NCBI GenBank assembly: GCA_965153455.1
Contig: OZ234496.1
Span: forward strand, 20,638,304-20,702,303
From: Sphagnum compactum
Taxonomy: Eukaryota; Bryophyta; Sphagnopsida; Sphagnales
DNA length: 64,000 nt
Direction of reading: 5' to 3'
Part shown: in pieces, positions 35,168 to 46,869 of the stretch
How positions within the stretch are numbered: position 1 is the stretch's first letter
Layout: each line of letters begins with the position of its first letter
Notes under the pieces: generated by a model
Databases searched by the model: none
The model's input: the letters and a program-made list of their open reading frames with translations, nothing else
What the model was told of the DNA's origin: nothing
Translations under genes and position numbers: made by a program

Positions 35168-36490
35168 TTACTCTTTTGGCGTGGGCAAATGCAAATTCAG
35201 AGGATCGGCTGTTTCGTTCCTGGTGCGCTTCACTTTGTCAGTCTGCAGACCGAGGTGCTGATAACCCAAAAGTTGCAAGATCTGGTTGTCGGCGAAGTTG
35301 AAAGCTCGCTCCATTTGCGTCAAGCAAAGCTCTATGGAGTGATCGTGGTAACTATTACAAGGCTTGCAACCCACGAAATGGGTAACAAAGGGCCAACGTT
35401 CATCGCCAAAACCGGGATGGTATTTCTCCATAATTTCCTCGTACTTATCCACGATGATCATCCAGTATCCATGCAGGTAGAAAGATCTCTCCAGAAACAC
35501 TTTGTTGCTCCATAGCTCACTCTGTGTTACGAGTAGATAAATCAGTGCCGACTGGTCGTCTGCTTCAAAGTCTGGTCTTTCTGCCAGGGTCTTGGTGAGG
35601 AGCTTGCCGGCTTCTATTCGGATAGGACCCTTGGGACCCATAGGAGCCCATACATCCAACAGATCTAGAGACCACTGACAATTCCTGAACAAGAAGCTGC
35701 CGGTGTTCAAGCTTACCCAGCTCTTGTTGGCCAACATTTCGTCGAATCCGTGAAGCACCAGGTTATGGTTTTGGTACTTCTCAAGAGGAAGCTCGAACAC
35801 CATATCCGTAAACATGGCATCCGAGTCCATCCACCAAATCCATTCCACCTCGGGATGAGCTAGCATCAGCTTTCGTATCAAAGGCAATTTAGACCAAAAG
35901 CCCGACATTTCTTGGTCCAAATATGCCATGTTGTAAAAAAACTCAATGTCATGGAGACGGCAGTAGTCGATCTTATTCTTCATACCTTTCACCAGGTAGT
36001 GATCACCCACAGCATTATCACATGGCTTTGGCTGAGAGCCTGAGACGAGAAGAATCCGGTCCTTCTTGTCACTGGAAGTCTTGGCCATTTGTGGGTTCTT
36101 CGACAACCAAAGCGCTCGCTGCTCGTTCCAGTCCTTGATCTCGGGTCCTAGCGTGTAAGGCATGTTCGGGTCACGCGGTGGTGGTTCATTCTCTTCTTCC
36201 TCCTTGTTTTCGACATCCCACATCCGCCTGAGCGCCTCATAGCTGGAACCACCACCACCCTCCTGTAGGTGAAGCCCGTGGAGCACTGACAGGTCTTGAG
36301 CTGCAGGGACGCCATAGAAATTGCGTCCTACAAGAGTACCTCGGAACACCAAAAGGGTAACAAAACCACACAAGATAGTGACCTTGTAGTTGCTAAGCGT
36401 CTTTTGCAACTGCTTGGATTTGCGCCCTGTCCACAATCCATTCCACCCGCTCACATTAGGCAACACATGACTATGAACTAACTCCCTCAT
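35168..36490 (-). CDS. XXT: Xyloglucan 6-xylosyltransferase (GT34), intronless
   Basis: A 440-residue type II Golgi protein. It transfers xylose from UDP-xylose to the glucan backbone of xyloglucan, a primary-wall hemicellulose. After a basic cytosolic tail there is one membrane anchor (about residues 36-55, VTILCGFVTLLVFRGTLVG), then a stem rich in Glu and Gly. The GT34 catalytic domain starts near PYTLGPEIKDW (111-121). Clear family marks are GDHYLVKGMKNKIDYCRLH (162-180), the metal-binding DxD in WIWWMDSDAMFTDM (D222, D224), LNTGSFLFRN, APMGPKGPIR, FEADDQSALIYLL, HGYWMIIVDKYEE and VTHFVGCKPC, ending with KVKRTRNET. Length and the single exon match the XXT1/XXT2 type of plants. The ATG at 36490 gives the expected anchor. 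The ORF is fully intact. A galactomannan galactosyltransferase (same family) is less likely given the closeness to XXT2. Confidence 0.95.
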   Translation of the reverse strand: MRELVHSHVLPNVSGWNGLWTGRKSKQLQKTLSNYKVTILCGFVTLLVFRGTLVGRNFYGVPAAQDLSVLHGLHLQEGGGGSSYEALRRMWDVENKEEEENEPPPRDPNMPYTLGPEIKDWNEQRALWLSKNPQMAKTSSDKKDRILLVSGSQPKPCDNAVGDHYLVKGMKNKIDYCRLHDIEFFYNMAYLDQEMSGFWSKLPLIRKLMLAHPEVEWIWWMDSDAMFTDMVFELPLEKYQNHNLVLHGFDEMLANKSWVSLNTGSFLFRNCQWSLDLLDVWAPMGPKGPIRIEAGKLLTKTLAERPDFEADDQSALIYLLVTQSELWSNKVFLERSFYLHGYWMIIVDKYEEIMEKYHPGFGDERWPFVTHFVGCKPCNSYHDHSIELCLTQMERAFNFADNQILQLLGYQHLGLQTDKVKRTRNETADPLNLHLPTPKE

Positions 36491-36649
36491 GGCTAGCTGC
36501 CGCCTAGGTCTGTCGCTACCCAGCTGCTGCTACTCTCTCCAGCTAGCTACTAATTGTTGCTGCAGCAATGTAACTATCTCTCTATCTATCTCCTTTGGTG
36601 TGCGTGCGCGATCATACAGTGACTCAAATCCCACCACCCAGGGAATGGG

Positions 36650-36655
36650 TTTATA
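36650..36655 (-). promoter_or_regulatory. Possible TATA box of the xylosyltransferase gene
   Basis: On the minus strand the sequence reads AATATAAACCC, 160 bases before the start codon. This is a plausible distance for a TATA box with a leader of about 130 bases. The assignment rests on motif and distance only. Confidence 0.35.
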
Positions 36656-36757
36656 TTCGTGTATTGCACTGCACTGCCCACACAACATATAATATTCAAA
36701 CAGAGTGAAAAAGGAGGTGAAGTAGCTGGAGAAGATCAATGAGAACCGAAAGAGTTC

Positions 36758-36759
<2 letters not shown>

Positions 36760-36795
<36 letters not shown>
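36760..36795. repeat. (AG)n microsatellite upstream of the xylosyltransferase gene
   Basis: About 18 AG units, 270-305 bases before the start codon of the minus-strand gene, so CT-type on its sense strand and upstream of the possible TATA box. Frames through it (Ser-Leu runs) are artefacts. Confidence 0.95.
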
Positions 36796-36798
<3 letters not shown>

Positions 36799-36799
36799 A

Positions 36800-37140
36800 G
36801 CTCAGAGAAACAGTGTAGACAGGGAGCCTTAGGGTATAAGGCGTCAGAAATACTAAAGACTGCAGCAGTAATAACTCTGCGATTGCTGGTTCTAAAAGCG
36901 ATGTAAGTGAATATGGAGTCATTGTTTTGTCGTGGAAAAGACATTCATGATTTGGACAGCAAATTTATGGACACTCACTCATTGCTTGCTGGTCGTCGAC
37001 TAGGATCTGGGGTTGTTGGATTTCAAATGTGTTCTAAGTCTGCCAGCGGGATGGTGAGGATAATCTTCTGCTGCCATGTTTTGAGCTAGTCATCGGGAAT
37101 TCGAGTAGTAAGGAGAAGGAACAAGTCACAAAGACAGCGA
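36800..37140. other. Spacer between the xylosyltransferase gene and the MsrA remnant
   Basis: No gene is supported. If the MsrA remnant once had upstream exons or a promoter they would be here, but I could not recognise them. Confidence 0.4.
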
Positions 37141-38073
37141 GTGGGAAGCTTTGCAATGGGAAGTATTTGCAATGAGAAGCTTTTGGAGAGTGGAGGCATG
37201 CATGCAGCAGTCTATGGTTGCATTACAGGCGAAGAAGTTAGGACGCGAGTTGGCTATTCAGGAGGCTCGAAACTCAACCCTGATAACCATAGCATTGGTC
37301 ATCATCCTGAATGCATTTTTGAGGTCTGGGGAAAACACACACACACTCACCTCACACACACTCATCTCTCTTTCTTTCTTAAATTTGGATTTGCTCAAGT
37401 TCTTGTCACTTGCAGCAGTGATCTACAGGGCCTGAGGGTTCAGGTGTGGGGTTTCAGCATTATCTAATATGCTGGATTGTGCATTCCACTTCCCTGTATG
37501 CCCATGCCCAGACTTTTGGAACACCAAGAGAATCCCAATGTTCTACCTTTCACAAAACATACCACAAATTTGAACCAGAGAGAATGATATCTTCTTTGCA
37601 ATTAGGTTCAGTCTTGGGTGTGTGAGAAGTTGCTCAATCAATTTGTTTGTGGATGGAAGAATCAAGAAAAGTGATTCAGAGTTCCATGTCTTTCAATGTG
37701 TAGAAACTTTCCACACATGTAGCAATCAACACCTTTAAATTGTTTTTTTTTTAATCCTCGTCACATTTTTCATTCTTGTCCTGACATTCTGTGCTCTTTT
37801 CAGGCTGGATAGGTGGTTACAGGTTTGCACTTACCTGTCTACAAAAGTTTCATTGATTTGTCAATTGGACTAGTTGGTTACAGCTCTGCCTGCCAAAAAA
37901 TAGTTCTTAGAATGGATTATGTTGACAAGACTCTAATGCTTGTTTGCAATGCTGTCAGGTGGCGTATGACCCAAAACTGATATCATTTGCAAAGACTCTT
38001 GGATGTGCTTTGGGCTAACCACAATCCCACACGTATATTTGGCGAAGGCCCTGATGTTGGTCCTCAATAACAG
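37141..38073 (+). pseudogene. Broken peptide methionine sulfoxide reductase (MsrA type)
   Basis: Two exon remnants resemble the plant MsrA branch whose active site reads GSFWR rather than GCFWG. In the first (37150-37331) one frame gives AMRSFWRVEAC and another gives YGCITGEEVRTRVGYSGG then SKLNPDNHSIGHH, so the frame is broken between them; it ends GAG before a GT. The second (about 37960-38069), after an AG acceptor, starts VAYDPKLISFAKTL, then needs a one-base frame change to give LDVLWANHNPTRIFGEGPDV GPQ and hits TAA where the family has Tyr. Retained intron boundaries argue for a decayed DNA-level duplicate, not a processed copy. The C-terminal exons were not found. Confidence 0.8.
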
Positions 38074-41000
38074 GTAAACATGTATTTTTGCCTTTCATTA
38101 CTGTTGGCTTTGGAGGGTATGTACAGCCATGACAATTGGCAACTTGATCCAAGATTTTTCTTTGATTACTTAGTTTATGTTAGGGAGGAATCAGCATGGA
38201 AAATCTGTGCTGATCACAGTTGAATTTTTCTTTCTGATTATACAACAGGCTAGCATCATGCTAAAGCCCGATTCAACTTCTTCTTGTGGTTAACAATGAG
38301 TTTCTTTGAGGTACTTGCAGAGAGACATGCTATGTTTGCGAGCATGTTTTTGTCAACACTGTTGTGGGTAGTAGTGTATTGCAGTATCTGTTTTTCTGGT
38401 CCTGTGAATCAACAGTTTGCATGTGTTAACCAGCAGATAAGGATTTGTTAGGGTTCTCAACTCTGACTTGCCTGCATGTGGAACTGTTAAGGAGAGCTTG
38501 ATGCTCTGAAGGCTGAAGAGTCATTGAATGCAGCAACATTGTCTTATTCTGTAGTAGCACTTGCATGCCTTCTTAACATTACAACTTGTCCACTAGCTTC
38601 TTCCTGCAGTTGTTGCATTTTGGTTGCTGTCTCACACAAGAACCATCGTTTGGGTCAATTACAAGAGCCAACAAAACCTGCTATTCCAGTGCTGTTAGTT
38701 GTAGGTTGCAGAGTGCAACATCACCTTATCCTAAATGGCTTGCGCATGTCAGCTTCTATACTTGCAGATACTGCCCAATGCTTCAGTATCCACCAATTTG
38801 CTTATCTCACTGGCTATGGTGCTAGGTACTTGAGCTACCTTGTCTTCTATCTTATGAGCTGGTTATTCAAGTTTTGTCTATATGATGCTATCTCTTCAGC
38901 AAAGATAGGATAAAGTCATGCTCATTATAGAAGAATGGAAGTAATTGACATCTAGTTGACAGCACCATAAGCCAGTAGAGGGTATTGTGCTAGCCAAAAT
39001 GGGGGCTTTGTATTGCGATATCATGTCCTCATGAATCTGGATCCACTTTTGTGAAGCATTGAAGGAAGAGATGAAGGAAGAGGTTGTAGCTTCATGAATC
39101 TGGAATCTTTTTGCAAAAATCCCCAGGTTCTATGATTGTCAGTCTGTTGTTGCAATTTGTGAAATTTCCTCATTTTATTCTTTTGAAAAATGCCGAGGTT
39201 TGGTGGTTTTCATTCTGTTGTCACAATTTGTGAATTTTTTAATATCATACTAGAAGTATTTGTTTCCTTCATTCACAGTGCCATCTGTTCATAATTGGCA
39301 TTGGAGACATGTCGTCAGTGGCATCTAAGCAGCAGGACTATTGCTTTGATGAGAACTGGGACAATGCTGACCATGACAATTGAACAAGCCCAGCAGAATT
39401 TCCAGAAGGTGATGTCACAAACATTTGTGGCTTTAAGATTGGAGAATTTAGGGACCTCATATAGATTATGTCATTGAGGATGTCTGCTTGCACTTTGCCA
39501 AAATACTTGCTCTGAAGTCTTAGTTAGTAGCCCTGCTTGAGTGTTGTGATATGTCCACATTTGTTCAGAGATCTGTCTTTGTCTCCTGAAATCTATGAAG
39601 CTTTTCACCATTGCACAGGGTTCAGATTCAAAAGTCATGATTGTCTTGTTCTTCTTGTTTGCCCCCACTTCATGTTCTTCTTTGTTTAATTGGTAATTGG
39701 TAATTGGTAAGACCTTCAATGTCTTTGGGTCTCCTTTCACCCCCTGTCCTCTCTTTCATTGGTATCCGCAAAGTAATAAAATGTCAGTATAAAATGCTGC
39801 AACTCAGTCTGAAATGCTGAAACTCAACATTTAATGCACGAGGTCCGAGACTAATTATAGTAGTTGTAAAGTTAGGATTGGTAAAAGTATATGTAGCAGC
39901 AGTGGAGGCGCTCATCCAAAAGGGAAGACAGGATGAAACTCAGTTTACCACCAAAATTGATGGTTTTCTGAGTTTCATCCCCTGTTGAATGCTAATGTAC
40001 TTTTCTGCAGGTTTTTTAGTTGCATCTCACCCTGTGTATGACCAAACTCAGGGTTCTCGTGCTGTGCTTTTCTTACTTTATGGATAACTCTAATAATTGC
40101 CAAAAAGAAAAATATATTTAGAAGTGTGAAAAATATGTGTGTACGGAGGTTTCCAGTTGCTAGAAGTGAGGGAAAACAAAATGTAAAAAACCCCAGATTC
40201 ATATGTAGGTGGTTTTTATTGTGTAGCCAAACATAAAGAAGGTTGATTAAAGATTTGTACTTTATTTCTGGTTTATAGCCGGATTTGGCTAAATCTTCCT
40301 AGTGACGATTGCTACTTTTTCTACATCTTCAAATGAATGATTGCCAGTTTAGTCACAAACAGAAATTCCTAAAAAAATACATTGGTCTTGAAGGTCTTGG
40401 AATAAGATTTTCCTTTCTCCGGGAGCAGTCGTAGACCCCACGCCTGTTTTCAGAGAGACATGTGAGGAGTCCACAGTTCGTTGGCCCTTACAGTAACTAT
40501 CTACTATGTCACTTTGATGAATTAAACATCGCTCCAAATAATGTGCACACAGGGCACAATGCATGTAACTCAGGTCTGGCATAAATGATGATGATATCCC
40601 AAACAGCCAAAATGTTTATAATAATTGGTTTTCTTTTGTTTCATGTGTAATAAGTAGTGGTCCTCGTGAGGAAGGTGTTGCGGCCCAACTACTAGAGGAG
40701 CAGCCAGAAAAGGACAAGGATGGTAGCAATGTAGCCTATTTCTTACAAAGCACTTCACATTTATAGTTCCAGTTCATTCTTTCCAAAGCACTTCACATTA
40801 TATGTAGTTTCAGTTCCTAGTAGTAAAGGAGTGTGATGATGCAGACAATAGAGAGAGACTTATGGCAAGAAATTGTCTAGATTTCCTGAGTGAAAAGTAG
40901 AAGTGAAGTGACTGTGTCACAAAGTGAATATAATTTGCTCCTACAATGGGCACAGTTTTTTAGATGCACCCAAGAAAAGAGTGTAATAAATGTGATCTGA

Positions 41001-41629
41001 CTGCTGCTCAGTGTTTCTCATTGGTCCAGGTGGTTTGCTATTACCTAGACTAGAGTCAGTTTCGACATTGACAAAATGAATAATTATTCATTGTCAAAAA
41101 ATGAATTAGCTTTTTATTTTGAAATCATTATAATTGTATTATAATCCAAAAAAATTATTAGCTTTTCATCATCTCCTATAATATTGTGATATGAATAGTG
41201 AAATTATTCAGAGTGTAGACTGATAATTACGATGATTTTCAACATGTCAACTTTTGAATTGCATAAAATTTCATTTCGATATTTTGAGGATTATTTAATG
41301 ATGAAACTGACCTTAGGGTAAGGTAGGAGACCCAACCTATTTGCTATCCCAGTTTCAGTTTTATGGGTGGGGTTGCAAAACAGTATATAATTAAAACTTG
41401 GATGTGAAATTTATTTTTGCCGGGTCGCATAGTGAGCATCCCTCGAGATGCTATTGCACCTACGACGACAAATAGTGTGCAGTGCCTGTCCATGTCAGCC
41501 AAAAGAACACATACTTCAAAAACACGCCACAATTATGTACTTACTGTTTCTGGGCAGGTCCGTTTAGTGCGTGGTACTTGGACAGATGGGATTGCCACTG
41601 CATTTACGACGATCATTCATGTTACTCAG
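38074..41629. other. Long intergenic stretch, no gene supported
   Basis: Moderate GC with scattered short frames and no family signature. The 129-codon frame at 38524-38913 is Cys/Ser/Leu-rich and unrecognised. A weak ~68-bp duplication is visible at about 39105-39245 (CAGTCTGTTGTTGCAATTTG and CATTCTGTTGTCACAATTTG). A short direct repeat, CCAAAGCACTTCACATT, lies near 40740-40790. It could hold untranslated parts of the lost MsrA gene. Confidence 0.4.
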
Positions 41630-42017
41630 GCCCACTTTGCACTAGGAGTCAGGGCCAAAAAGACTTGGGGGCCAACTTTGAGCATTTTTGGGTTGCAAAT
41701 TGGTCTCAATTCATTTTAAAATAAATGCTACAACATTGACGTCAGGATATTAATAAATGCTTGAACATTGGCCCCAAGGGGTTGCAATTTGGCCTCCCTA
41801 ATTTGATGGTATCCTTTTTTCAGCCTTGGGGCCAATCAATACAAGGCCATAAAGTTCAGCATTTATTAGTAAATTGGGGCAGATTGAAAAGTTTTTGTTT
41901 TCTAACTCAGCACTTGACTCCTAGTGTAAACCCCTTGAGGCTGATTTCAACTTTTGCACCAATAGGAATGCTGGATTTGGGTTGAATATTCACCCTGACT
42001 CCCAATGTAAAGCGGGC
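41630..42017. mobile_element. Palindromic TIR element (MITE-like, ~388 bp)
   Basis: The left end GCCCACTTTGCACTAGGAGT is matched by the inverted right end, read on the minus strand as GCCCGCTTTACATTGGGAGT, each followed by CAGGG. A third related unit (CACTAGGAGTCAAG on the minus strand) lies inside at about 41903-41925. Internal blocks around GGGGCCAA and TTGGGGCCAA also pair, so the whole element can fold on itself. No coding frame fits, and no clear target duplication was found. Confidence 0.65.
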
Positions 42018-44240
42018 GTGATACAAAAGTAAAAGAATGTGAGGATCCTCCTATTTTCTTGGCTACGTACTAGAACCTGTTATAAGAATCTGGCAATTTA
42101 AGAGGGGGGGGGGAAGGGGGGGGGGGGGTTTTACTTGTGGGCGAAACAATTGAAGCACGAAGGTTGTCCAACATGAAAATAGTTTGGTTTTTCAATATGA
42201 TTTTTCCCCACCCAAAATAATCTTGACAATTCTCTACAACAATCTCTATTTGTAATTTGGATTACCATTACAAATTCAATGGTCAAGCAACCATAGTGTG
42301 GAGCATAAAAAATTAATTGGAATCTTTCTTATTATGTGTTCTAGTGCCAAAACAAATCAAAGTTTAAAGAAAAAAGAATCTCAATAATAAAGCATTGCCA
42401 CTAACTTGACTACTCAACAATGGTTTTTTCATGATACCAATAGCTCTCACAAAAGTTAAACCGACAAATGATTTTCTTTTTATATTTCATTATTGGAACC
42501 CTTCCAAAATTACTAGCCCCATGGACCTCCATTCAACATCCAACAACCATGTGAATTAATTCCTACACATTCTTTGTCCTTGTTCAAAAATGAATGCTTG
42601 AAATTACTTTGAGAAAAAAGTAAGATAAAAGAACTATGATTTGTTGTGGCATTATTCTTAATTTTTGACCCTATTTGGGACCACGATGACCTTATTTGGA
42701 CCATTTTTCACACATGAACAAAATATGAATGATTTTTTAAAAATCTTTAATCACATCTAGCACATTGTCTGTTCAAAGGTCAATGAACAGTCACACATGA
42801 CATCATCAAAAACATCATGTATACCTTCGCTCGAAAGAGTAGGCACATTGTATGGAAAGAACAATGATATGCCCTTATGTCAAAAGTTTCATTATGAACC
42901 AATCTTTACATGACTTGCGAGGACAAAAACTTTGTTGCCAATGTGGTGGTTATTGATTCGACACGAAAAACGGTGATTACGAATGTTATTGGTTGACAAG
43001 CAAGTGCAACTACAAAACTTAGTGCCATCACCGAGATCTGCAAATATAGAGGGTTTCATGAGGGGCACCATTTTATTTCAATGGCCATGGAGGTGCACAA
43101 TGCATGCGGGCATGATATGGATCATTTCATCAAGGAGTGTGCTTGTCTTTTCCACAATAGACAATCAAGAGGTCATTATCCTTGTTTTTTTACATTCAGT
43201 TTCTCAGGCAGCAGGTTAGTATTATTCTTTAGTTTGTTTTAGCCTTTGTTATAAAAAGGAAGATTGCATTGATAAGAGATGTTTGTTCTAGACCTCCTAT
43301 TACTATTAGATCTCACAATTTGCATGCAAGTGACATTAAAAAGGTTGTGGGTGAAATATATTCCTACCATGAGAAGGACTAGCTTTTTTCCTTTCCTTCG
43401 TTCATGTGGGTTGCGCGTCTTTTGGCCTTTTCTTTTGTCTTTCGTGTGACAGTTCCGGCCATTGGTTTTTTATTTATTTCTCATTTCATGAATTCTTTAA
43501 GTATTTTAGCATCTTCATTTTTTCTATTTTAATGCATTTAATGTTCAAAAGTTTCTTGATGACATGTATGTTGAAGCCTTCATGTTGATGCTATTAATTC
43601 ACAAAAAAAATCATGACAACCAAAATGGTGTCAAGTGCCAATCAATTGGTTGATTTGAATGTTAAAATTCAAGATGTTCTAGGAACATTACACATGGATT
43701 ATTTAGAACCTTGACCAATCTCACTTTAACTAAATTCAAGGAGTTTGAAAACAATTGTGATAACGACTATTGTTAATAACATGAAATTGACCAAAAATGT
43801 TTGTAGGTTTTATTGTTGACATTGTTATTACACATTGTATCACAATCTAACAATGTTGCAACATTTTGACATCTATGCCAATTGGAGTAACCGTTTTGTT
43901 CACATAAACGATTATTTTAAGTATTTGCTTAAGGACTTGAATTACATGGGTAAAGAAATGTTTATGATGCAGTAGATTGGACATGAATTGTTTCTAAATG
44001 TGCATCATACTACAATCAAGGCATACAATAAATGCATGCATGATGTAAGGTTAAGGTGAAATGGGCATCAGGGTTTAAGACAAAAGGTGGAAAATGGATC
44101 ACACTTTTGAAATCATTTGGGATCAAATGGAAGATCAAGTTGATTTTGGATCCGATGTAAACTTTTGATTTAGAGTTAGGGATCATTTTGGATGGGATGA
44201 GATTTTTGGGGTTTATTTAAATATAAGGACCATTTTGGTT
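42018..44240. other. Intergenic DNA with a possible coding remnant
   Basis: A long G run lies at 42104-42128. On the plus strand at about 43020-43200 a frame rich in His and Cys, with HEGHHFISMAMEVHNACGHD and HFIKECACLF, looks like a decayed protein segment. I do not recognise it. The rest is AT-rich spacer. Confidence 0.4.
42104..42128. repeat. Poly(G) tract
   Basis: About 23 G interrupted by AA. Similar G or C runs occur at 53200-53213 and 63266-63283. Assembly length may be unreliable here. Confidence 0.9.
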
Positions 44241-44249
44241 TTTTTTTAA

Positions 44250-44620
44250 ATAATTTATAAAACTTTGAAATTTTTATTTTATTTTTATTTTAAAAATATT
44301 TTAGATTGGAACCTTTTATTTTCCTTCTATAAATTTCCATTTTATTTTTGGAAACTTTAATTTTATGTCTACAAACTTATATTTCAAGTTGGAAACTTTT
44401 CTTATTTCCAAAAAAATCAAATTTATTTTTGGAATCTTGTATTTCCTTCTAGAAAATTTTATTTTATTTCTAGAAACTTTAGTTTTATTGGAAAAACCTT
44501 TTGTTTCAATTTTGGAATCCTTTATTTCCTTTTGGACAATTCTATTCTATTTTTGAAAACTTTGATTTCCATTTTGGAAAGTTTTAATTCAATTTTATTT
44601 TCTAAAATTTTTATTTTAAA
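44250..44620. repeat. Degenerate T-rich tandem array
   Basis: Diverged units of about 35-40 bases close to TTTATTTCTGGAAACTTT(A/G)ATTT are repeated roughly ten times. It is low-complexity and non-coding. Confidence 0.75.
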
Positions 44621-44633
44621 TTGGTATTTCCTT

Positions 44634-45844
44634 CACTAATAGCAATTTGTGAATTTATGACTAGTTTTTAAACCATTTTTTAGGTACAAATGATTTTTGC
44701 AATTAAAAATCCCTTAATAACAAATCACAAGTTTAGTCAACTACTAGTTATAAACAACAGAACATATTTTATATTCTATTGTACGGGTTCATCCATTGTC
44801 ATATGATATATGTTGGTTGTTGTTACAATTATTGTGCAATTATTTTGGTATCTAGGCTAGGTTACATTCCTACCATGTAAATGAATCATCAATGGACACA
44901 TGGCATCTAGGTTTTGCCTAAGGTTAAATGTAGTCGACATGATGCCTAGGTTAAGTTAAGCCACATTGCACATAAATTAAGTTAAACCATGTGGCAACTA
45001 AACTAAGCTTGGCCACATGGCACTTAGGTCAAACTTAGATCATGTGGCATTTATATTAGGGTAATGTTTCAATAGCCTGTGGCATTTAAACTAGATTTAG
45101 GCCACATGACACCTAGGTTAAATTAAGACTTAGGTCACATAATTTTATAAATCCTATTATATAAAACATGTCGAGACCTAGGTTACATGGCACTTAAAAT
45201 AAGCCTAAACCTAGGCTATGCCATGTGGAATTTAACCCAAGTCTAAACCTAAGTAATGTATGTGGTACTTAACCTAAGCTTAGGGCTAGGCCATGTGGCA
45301 CTTAAGCTTTAACCACTTAAGCCACATTCTATATTAGTTTCATATAAAACCATAAGGTGGTCATGTATGTGACTAAAAAGGCCTAGAACAATCTACTTGG
45401 ATGAAAATCATGAAAAATCATCCATTTTAATGTGTTTTCACACCATTAATTGCAATCTAATGGCATGGACAATCATATTTTGAAAATTATACAATTTCAA
45501 TTTTTTTGTTGCATGAATATCTAATATAATTGTAAACAACAACTAGTTGAATGGTAATTGCAAACTAATTGATTACAAATGACATTTGGGCAACCTTATT
45601 CTTGGGTGGTACCACTAATTAAATTTAAAAACTTATTTGTTTGAAACTTGAAATTGTAATTCCAAATTATTATTTTGGATTCTCAAAATTAATATTTCAA
45701 TTCAGAATTTTTAAATTTAAATTCAAAGACTTATCTCATCTAAAAAATGATTTTTGAATTTTGAATTGTTTTTTTGGAATCTAAAAATTAATATTTCAAT
45801 TCCAAAAATTATTGATTGAGTTTTAAGGTTTTTTTCTACTAGTG
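44634..45844. mobile_element. Possible second CACTA-like element
   Basis: The left end CACTAATAGCAATTT and the right end, read inward as CACTAGTAGAAAAAAA, could be a diverged TIR pair. The interior carries a tandem array, as in the 28.4 kb element. The 3-base flanks (CTT and TTA) do not match, so this is tentative. Confidence 0.3.
44880..45320. repeat. Degenerate tandem array, GCCACATGGCAYTTAGG type
   Basis: About ten diverged units of roughly 40-45 bases combine GCCACATGGCAC with TTAGGTTAAGCTTAGG-like sequence. Unit length drifts and some copies are inverted in part. No coding potential is seen. Confidence 0.85.
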
Positions 45845-46635
45845 TTATCCATAATGAATCACTTTTATAAATAATTATACATAATTATATTTATTACTTA
45901 TAAGTTACATTAAATGATATTTTTTAAAACATAGGCTTTTACATTTTATATTCTTATAGTAAAAGAAATTAATTACTGTAATTAATGTTACATTACTTTA
46001 AAATCATTGTAATTACTTCATATAATAATTAATTATAATATATGCATAATTATTTTTTAATTGAATATAATTATTCACAATCTATATAACTTTAAATCTG
46101 AATTAAAATTTTGGAAAGATTATAATGTAGTTAAAATAATTATTTTAATGATTGTAATTTCAGGAATTATTATAAAGTAATTTAAGTTTTTATTTTTAAA
46201 AATTCTATAATTACTTATCTATGATAAATTTTTTACAATAATAAATGTAATTATATATAATTTAATTACTATTTAATTATTATTATTTAAAAATCATGTA
46301 GGAATTTTTTAATAACAATTGTTCATTCATTATTTATAATTAAATGGTTATCTAATTATCTAATGAGCCACGTACTTGAATTGTTTATAAATTTAAAAAT
46401 TAAGAATAAAAGGCATGAGGAAAGTTTTGGAGTTGCAATTTAGTTTGTGAAGAAGTTGCAACATAAAAACTTATCCCATATTCTTTGTTCTCCATTCGTA
46501 TTTTAAACACTATATAAATAAGGGGTGTGGTCATTGAATTTCACATTAAGAAAGTTGTGCACATGGGATGAGCCACTCAAAAGGCTTAACCCAAAACAAA
46601 AAGAAAAATTATGCACAATTTTAAACTATCAACCT
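45845..46635. other. Very AT-rich spacer
   Basis: Dominated by TTAAT/ATAATTA low-complexity sequence. No gene or defined repeat unit is visible. Confidence 0.6.
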
Positions 46636-46639
46636 CCCC

Positions 46640-46860
46640 AACTTACTTATCTACCTAGTAGGTAGGTACGTAGTATGACCTACCCACCTAGGTCAACCTG
46701 TGTACCTACCTACCTAAGTACCTATTTATATGAATAGGTATTTAGCCTAGGAAGGTAGACCTACCTACCTACCTTTTTACCTAATTAGGTTGGTAGGTAT
46801 GTAACCTAGGTTTGTAGGCACCTATTTATGTACCTACATGAGTACCTACCAACCTAATAT
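46640..46860. repeat. CCTA/TAGG palindromic tandem array
   Basis: Runs of ACCTACCTACC alternate with TAGGTAGG and ATAGGTA, so direct repeats and inverted repeats are interleaved. CCTAGG palindromes recur. The strand could form long hairpins. Confidence 0.9.
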
Positions 46861-46869
46861 TAATATTTT

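Noticed and set aside
36530-36922. 130-codon minus frame upstream of the xylosyltransferase gene
   Set aside because: It is driven by the (AG)n tract and sits in the promoter/leader region; no conserved motif.
41417-41724. Two overlapping 80-100 codon plus frames
   Set aside because: No conserved motif, both run into the palindromic element, and the two frames compete over the same DNA.
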